NCBI GenBank assembly: GCA_040880525.1
Contig: JBBDIG010000037.1
Coordinates: forward strand, 1 to 64,000
DNA: 64,000 bases
Direction: 5' to 3'
Source of the DNA: Bacteroidia bacterium
GTDB taxonomy: Bacteria; Bacteroidota; Bacteroidia; CAILMK01; JBBDIG01
Within the stretch, counting starts at the first letter, position 1, and the number at the start of each line of letters is the position of its first letter. The position numbers and the translations under genes are program-made. The notes below the pieces were generated by a model, which ran no database searches, was not told where the DNA came from, and saw only the letters and a program-made list of their open reading frames with translations. This document shows, piece after piece, positions 60,177 to 64,000 of this stretch.

Positions 60177-61022
60177 ATGGAACAGATCAGAAATATTTCG
60201 ATTTCTACGGACGATGCACATCCGCTCCTGGCGGATGTATTTTTTATGGATGACGGCAAACCCAAACCTATGGTCATTTTTTCGCATGGATTTAAGGGCT
60301 TTAAGGATTGGGGTACTTTTAATATGATCGCTGAGCAATTCGCAAGAGAAGGATTCATTTTTATCAAATTCAATTTTTCCTGTAATGGTGTTTCCCTGGA
60401 TAATCCTATCGAGTTTACTGATCTTGATGCGTTCTCAAAGAATAACTTTTCCCGCGAACTTGATGACCTGGAGCAGGTTATTTCCTGGTCGCTGAGCAAT
60501 GCATTGATCCCTGAGTCAGAGAGAGCAGAGGAGGAGATCTGTCTGCTGGGCCACAGCCGGGGCGGGGCGATCTCCATTATTAAAGCATCAGAAGATGAAA
60601 GGGTAAAGAAGCTGGTAACCTGGGCTGCTGTGGGCGATCTGGGTGAGAAATGGAACGCAGCCATGAGAAAGGAGTGGAAGGCAAAGGGCGTGATGCAGAT
60701 TGAGAATTCCCGCACCGGACAGCAGATGCCTTTGAAATACCAATTGATTGAGGACCTGGAGAATAATAAGGAGCGGCTGGATGTGATTGCTGCGGCTTCC
60801 CGGATTTCAGTGCCTTTTATGGCGGTTCATGGAACGGAGGATGAATCGGTACCTTTCGAACATGCCATTGCCATGAAGCGCGTAAATAAGCAGGTTAAAC
60901 TCAATCTGATCCCAAGTGCCGGACATACATTTGGCAGCTACCATCCGTACCACGAAAAAAGGCTGCCTATTGATACCGCGTTGGTGGTCAAAGACGGCCT
61001 TCAATTTTTCCTGGAATCCTGA
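60177..61022 (+). CDS. Alpha/beta hydrolase
   Basis: The 281 residues have the nucleophile elbow GHSRGG (LLGHSRGGAISI), the oxyanion region FSHGFKGFKDWG, a catalytic Asp in HGTEDESVPF and a His in SAGHTFGSYHP. No signal peptide. It hydrolyses an ester or similar bond of an unknown substrate. Its stop (61020-61022) touches the stop of the ExbD gene on the opposite strand, so the two genes end without a spacer. Confidence 0.85.
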   Translation: MEQIRNISISTDDAHPLLADVFFMDDGKPKPMVIFSHGFKGFKDWGTFNMIAEQFAREGFIFIKFNFSCNGVSLDNPIEFTDLDAFSKNNFSRELDDLEQVISWSLSNALIPESERAEEEICLLGHSRGGAISIIKASEDERVKKLVTWAAVGDLGEKWNAAMRKEWKAKGVMQIENSRTGQQMPLKYQLIEDLENNKERLDVIAAASRISVPFMAVHGTEDESVPFEHAIAMKRVNKQVKLNLIPSAGHTFGSYHPYHEKRLPIDTALVVKDGLQFFLES

Positions 61023-61490
61023 TTACTCGTCTTCCCTTGCGACAACTGTGGAGTAGTTGATCTTGAGTTGCTGCACTTCTCTAAGTTCCTGTTTCACATC
61101 CGTTACGAGTCCCATTCTGGTGGTTTTGTCCACTTTAAGGGAGAAGGTCATAAAAGGGATCATTCGCTCATCCCGTTGCCTGCGCTCGCTCAATACAAAT
61201 GACTGCACCTGGGAAACGGGGGCAAAGGCATCATTCAACTGAATTCGCGGGGCCGTACCGTACCGGTCGGTTTCCCTGGGAGGACCAATATAAATATAAC
61301 TTACCAGCGACTTCTTTTCAAGTTTCTCAATTTCAGTGGCAGAGGGCAACTGCTGCTTTACCAGTAATTGTTTATCCCGTAATACGGTGGTTACCATAAA
61401 AAAGAAAAGGAGAATAAAGATAATATCCGGCAGGGAAGCAGTGGAAATGGCCGGTAATGCTCTTTTGCTGTCTTTGTTGAATTTTCCCAT
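61023..61490 (-). CDS. ExbD/TolR-family biopolymer transport protein, second copy
   Basis: The 155 residues have a single N-terminal membrane helix (ALPAISTASLPDIIFILLFF, with the Asp typical of ExbD/TolR) and a periplasmic domain. It uses the proton gradient with ExbB/TolQ. It starts 2 bp after the first exbD copy. Two ExbD-like genes in a row are usual in Bacteroidota, where they may form heteromeric units with the ExbB protein. Confidence 0.9.
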   Translation of the reverse strand: MGKFNKDSKRALPAISTASLPDIIFILLFFFMVTTVLRDKQLLVKQQLPSATEIEKLEKKSLVSYIYIGPPRETDRYGTAPRIQLNDAFAPVSQVQSFVLSERRQRDERMIPFMTFSLKVDKTTRMGLVTDVKQELREVQQLKINYSTVVAREDE

Positions 61491-61492
61491 GA

Positions 61493-62035
61493 CTACTGTT
61501 CTCCGATATTTTCAGGCTCAGCTTCTGATATCTTCATTGGAATAATTTCCTTGATCTCGCTCTGCTGTTGCCTGTTCAAATCATTAAAATTAGTCCCAAA
61601 ACGCCTCAAAGCGGCTTCATCCCTCAGTTCATTGTAGGCCGCAGTCAGTTCATTCTGGATCTGGATATAAATATCATAGCTTGTTCCCCGGTCATTTTTC
61701 AACGACACGATGGCATCCTGCGGGCTTTCGGCAAGAGTGGGCTTATTATAGGGATTCATTACAAATTCTTTGGTGGTTTCCCTCAAGACATCTACCTGAA
61801 GCAGCTCTCCATCCACCAGCATTTGGTCTGCAGAGTTCACCAGAATAATAAGAACGTTCCTGTCATGTTCTTCGAGCGGAGGAGGCGGCTCCAGGGGTAT
61901 GGGCGGCAATTTCCTCGCGATCCCTTTATCAGTATCAATAGTTGTTACCAAAAGGAAGAAAATGAGCAACAGAAATGCAATGTCAGCCATAGAAGCTGCA
62001 TTAATTTCCGGGATTGTTCTTTTTGCTTTGGCCAT
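61493..62035 (-). CDS. ExbD/TolR-family biopolymer transport protein, first copy
   Basis: The 180 residues have the same N-terminal helix (IPEINAASMADIAFLLLIFF) with the essential Asp, followed by a proline-rich PPIPLEPPPPLEEHDRN region before the periplasmic domain, which ends in EAEPENIGEQ. It abuts the membrane gene at 62036. With the TolQ/ExbB-like gene it should make the proton-driven motor that powers TonB receptors or gliding-type systems. Confidence 0.92.
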   Translation of the reverse strand: MAKAKRTIPEINAASMADIAFLLLIFFLLVTTIDTDKGIARKLPPIPLEPPPPLEEHDRNVLIILVNSADQMLVDGELLQVDVLRETTKEFVMNPYNKPTLAESPQDAIVSLKNDRGTSYDIYIQIQNELTAAYNELRDEAALRRFGTNFNDLNRQQQSEIKEIIPMKISEAEPENIGEQ

Positions 62036-62362
62036 TTATCTGAACATTGAAATGATCTCTGCGGCTACTATACCTATTATAGCAAGGCCTCCAAGAAAAT
62101 AAGTTGCAATTAGTCCGCTACCGATCATTTTTGATTTGAAAGGGGTAATGTCAAAAGCTTCATAACTTTTCAGGACTTCATTATCTGAGATAAGAAAGGC
62201 GAGTCCCATAATGATGATGAGGCCTGCCAGTCCGTACAATATATCCTGGTCTTTTCGGAAGTGCCTGAACATGTGTACAATCCCGGCACCCAGGGTGAGA
62301 AGAACGGCTACGATAATAAGAAAGTAGCCCACGTATAGTCCGATGTCTGCCAGATTATCCAT
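62036..62362 (-). CDS. Hypothetical membrane protein in the ExbB-ExbD operon
   Basis: The 108 residues have three membrane helices (about 5-25, 45-62 and 80-103: IGLYVGYFLIIVAVLLTLGAG; LYGLAGLIIIMGLAFLI; GLIATYFLGGLAIIGIVAAE). It overlaps exbB by 8 nt and abuts exbD, so it belongs to this operon. Such a small protein between ExbB and ExbD occurs in some Bacteroidota clusters. Function unknown. Confidence 0.8.
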   Translation of the reverse strand: MDNLADIGLYVGYFLIIVAVLLTLGAGIVHMFRHFRKDQDILYGLAGLIIIMGLAFLISDNEVLKSYEAFDITPFKSKMIGSGLIATYFLGGLAIIGIVAAEIISMFR

Positions 62363-63197
62363 TGTCCTTAAATGTTTTTACAACGTTATATTTAATCAGC
62401 ATGTCCACCAGCATAATGGAAGAATCTTCCATATCATTTACCATTGAATCAACTTTGGAAACAAGATAATTATAAAATACCTGGAGGATAATAGCAACGA
62501 TAAGTCCCGCCACAGTTGTAAGAAGGGCTACTTTAATACCGGCAGCTACAAGTGAAGGTGAAATGTCACCGGCTGCTTCAATTGAATCAAACGCATCAAT
62601 CATCCCGATAACGGTACCCATGAAACCAAGCATAGGGGCAATGGCAATAAAAAGGGAAATCCAGACGAGCCCTTGCTCAAGCCTTCCCATTTCAACGGAG
62701 CCATAAGAGACGATGGATTTTTCTACTATATCAATACCCTCAGGGCTGCGATCCAGTCCCTGATAGTATATTGACGCTATCGGTCCGCGCGTATCTCTTG
62801 CAACGCTTTTCGCCTTGTCAATACCTCCTGAACTCAGGGCAGTTTCTATGCGCTTCATGAATTTATCGCGATTCACGGTTTTCATGTTCAAAACAATAAT
62901 CCGTTCGATCGCCACGGCCAGTCCGATAATGAGGCAAAGAAGCACCGGCCACATCCAGGGACCACCTTGTATAAACTTTTCCTTAATAATTTTATGAGCA
63001 CCCTCCGTTTCTTCTACCTCTTCAGGTTCTGCGATAGGCGCTTCCTCCACATCTGTTTGTCCCTGTTCATCCATTTCCACTATGCTGTCCGCTACCATAG
63101 TATCTGTAACTTCTGCACCTGTATCGTTTTGCGCAAAACCTGTGTTCGGCAAAATGCACAAGCTGAATACAGCCAATAGAAGAGTTAATTTTTTCAT
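62355..63197 (-). CDS. MotA/TolQ/ExbB-family proton channel protein
   Basis: The 280 residues have a signal peptide (ending GFAQN), an acidic Glu/Val-rich linker (ADSIVEMDEQGQTDVEEAPI), then the MotA/TolQ/ExbB core with WPVLLCLIIGLAVAIERIIV, the cytoplasmic domain, and PMLGFMGTVIGMIDAFDSI followed by two helices. It forms the proton channel with ExbD to energise TonB. It is the first gene of the four-gene operon. The signal peptide and acidic extension are additions typical of Bacteroidota ExbB. Confidence 0.92.
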   Translation of the reverse strand: MKKLTLLLAVFSLCILPNTGFAQNDTGAEVTDTMVADSIVEMDEQGQTDVEEAPIAEPEEVEETEGAHKIIKEKFIQGGPWMWPVLLCLIIGLAVAIERIIVLNMKTVNRDKFMKRIETALSSGGIDKAKSVARDTRGPIASIYYQGLDRSPEGIDIVEKSIVSYGSVEMGRLEQGLVWISLFIAIAPMLGFMGTVIGMIDAFDSIEAAGDISPSLVAAGIKVALLTTVAGLIVAIILQVFYNYLVSKVDSMVNDMEDSSIMLVDMLIKYNVVKTFKDNG

Positions 63198-63327
63198 AAC
63201 TTGTTTTGAATTAGTTAAACCGTTTTTAAAGTTGATTATTTCTGATTTAAGACCTTTAATTTATAAATGGCTGGGATGCAACCATAACCGGGGTAAAAGA
63301 AAATTAGCTGCTTTATCAGCATTATGG

Positions 63328-63415
63328 CGGAGAGAGCGGGATTCGAACCCGCGATACCCTTTAGAGGTATACACACTTTCCAGGCGTGCGCCTTAAACCA
63401 CTCGGCCATCTCTCC
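63328..63415 (-). tRNA. tRNA-Ser (anticodon GGA)
   Basis: The 88-nt minus-strand sequence has acceptor GGAGAGA pairing with TCTCTCC, a D arm, the anticodon loop CTGGAAA (anticodon GGA), a long variable arm typical of tRNA-Ser, and a T arm CGGGTTCGAATCCCG. It reads UCC/UCU codons. CCA is not encoded. No gene is seen in 63416-63682. Confidence 0.95.
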
Positions 63416-63682
63416 GTAATTGCTTGTTGATCATTAAATTCTCTGCCTTGAAAGTTCTAATTACGTCTTTCGACCTCCTTTGTTCAGATAAGAACAGGTG
63501 GCCTGTTGTAACGCAAGCATACTTTCTTTCAGACATCGCGGCAAAAGTCATATAAATATGCTGGTATTGCCATTTTTTCTTCTAAAATTTTTAGCCTTTT
63601 TTCGGCTGCGCAAGTTACACATTTTTACATACCAGCCTAAAGGTTCATATATTAAATAGCCCTCTGCAAACCTTTGCCTGGC

Positions 63683-64000
63683 TTAATTCCCGCCATTCTT
63701 TATGCTAAAAAGTTTCATGGAATTCCGGCTGGTTTCGCTGGCAATTGTTTCTACCGGCATGTCTTTTATTTCCGCCAGCTTTCTGGCAATGTAAGGAATG
63801 TAGCTGCTCTCATTTCTTTTTCCCCTGAAAGGCACCGGTGCCAAATAAGGCGAATCGGTTTCGAGTACAAGAGATTGCAAGGGTACTTGCTCCAGCGTTT
63901 TGTCCAAACCACTGTTCTTAAACGTAACAACGCCTCCAATCCCCAGATAGAAGCCGAGATCAATAACCTGTACAGCTTCTTCAGGACTTCCTGTAAAGCA
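63683..64000 (-). CDS. tatD: TatD-family metal-dependent deoxyribonuclease (C-terminal part)
   Basis: The frame is open to the window edge and ends at 63683; 105 residues are visible. They begin CFTGSPEEAVQVIDLGFYLG, then GIGGVVTFKN, LVLETDSPYLAP (the metal-binding Asp) and IARKLAEIKDMPVETIASET. These are the C-terminal motifs of TatD hydrolases, which degrade DNA in apoptosis-like or repair roles. The N-terminal part lies beyond the window. Confidence 0.92.
   Translation of the reverse strand, partial: CFTGSPEEAVQVIDLGFYLGIGGVVTFKNSGLDKTLEQVPLQSLVLETDSPYLAPVPFRGKRNESSYIPYIARKLAEIKDMPVETIASETSRNSMKLFSIKNGGN

Overview
The window looks like chromosomal DNA of a Bacteroidota bacterium, probably an uncultured environmental lineage that I cannot place below phylum. 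Supporting signs are four proteins with type IX secretion (T9SS) C-terminal sorting domains, two TonB-dependent receptors with carboxypeptidase-regulatory-like N-termini, Bacteroidota-type -7 promoter elements (TAnnTTTG) and the conserved thrS-infC-rpmI-rplT block. tRNA-Glu(TTC) and tRNA-Ser(GGA) are present. There is no rRNA and no CRISPR array.

Layout. 1-6250 is a repeat-rich, gene-poor stretch of decayed gene ends, small hypothetical genes, an HNH-like protein and one T9SS protein. It ends in a REP-associated tyrosine transposase (RAYT) flanked by four-hairpin REP elements. Copies of the last ~170-215 bp of a SNF2 gene are scattered beside these REPs. 6247-15212 holds the intact SWIM/SNF2 helicase, two T9SS proteins and a pRiA4b ORF-3-like protein with a neighbour. 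15350-18669 is a probable metal-uptake operon (lipoprotein, TonB receptor, Fur-family regulator) with a palindrome at its promoter. 18899-21708 carries a membrane-anchored Pro/Gln-rich protein, lysA and xerD.

21898-30309 is a defence island with every gene on the minus strand. In transcription order it holds a chimeric unknown gene, three MntA/HepT (MNT-HEPN) cassettes (one a ~1.53-kb duplicate with a frameshifted HepT), a truncated and frameshifted hsdR tail, TcmP, a Gp37/Gp68 three-Cys protein, a Shedu (SduA, DUF4263) nuclease, HsdS, a membrane protein, a nonsense-mutated PemK/MazF toxin and a truncated Fic protein. A short RAMP-like N-terminal fragment follows each HepT, and gene spacing is near zero from hsdR tail to hsdS. 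No hsdM is present.

30660-47636 is mostly housekeeping: a glycosyltransferase, an outer-membrane protein with a subtilase, a TonB receptor, an EEP nuclease, a flavoprotein, aroC, an A-type Fe-S carrier, an ECF sigma factor, two kynurenine-pathway enzymes (3-hydroxyanthranilate dioxygenase and ACMS decarboxylase), a NUDIX hydrolase and the thrS-infC-rpmI-rplT operon, where infC appears to start at AUA. 47794-64000 carries a flippase, methyltransferase, ABC permease, heptosyltransferase-like GT9, RDD protein, a YCF48-like T9SS protein, a quinone oxidoreductase, GAPDH, a polyprenyl synthase, an alpha/beta hydrolase, a TolQ/ExbB-ExbD-ExbD operon and the 3' part of tatD.

The most unusual parts are the defence island (a layered, partly decayed Shedu/TcmP/type I RM operon fed by duplicated MNT-HEPN cassettes) and the REP/RAYT region with its copied SNF2 3' ends.
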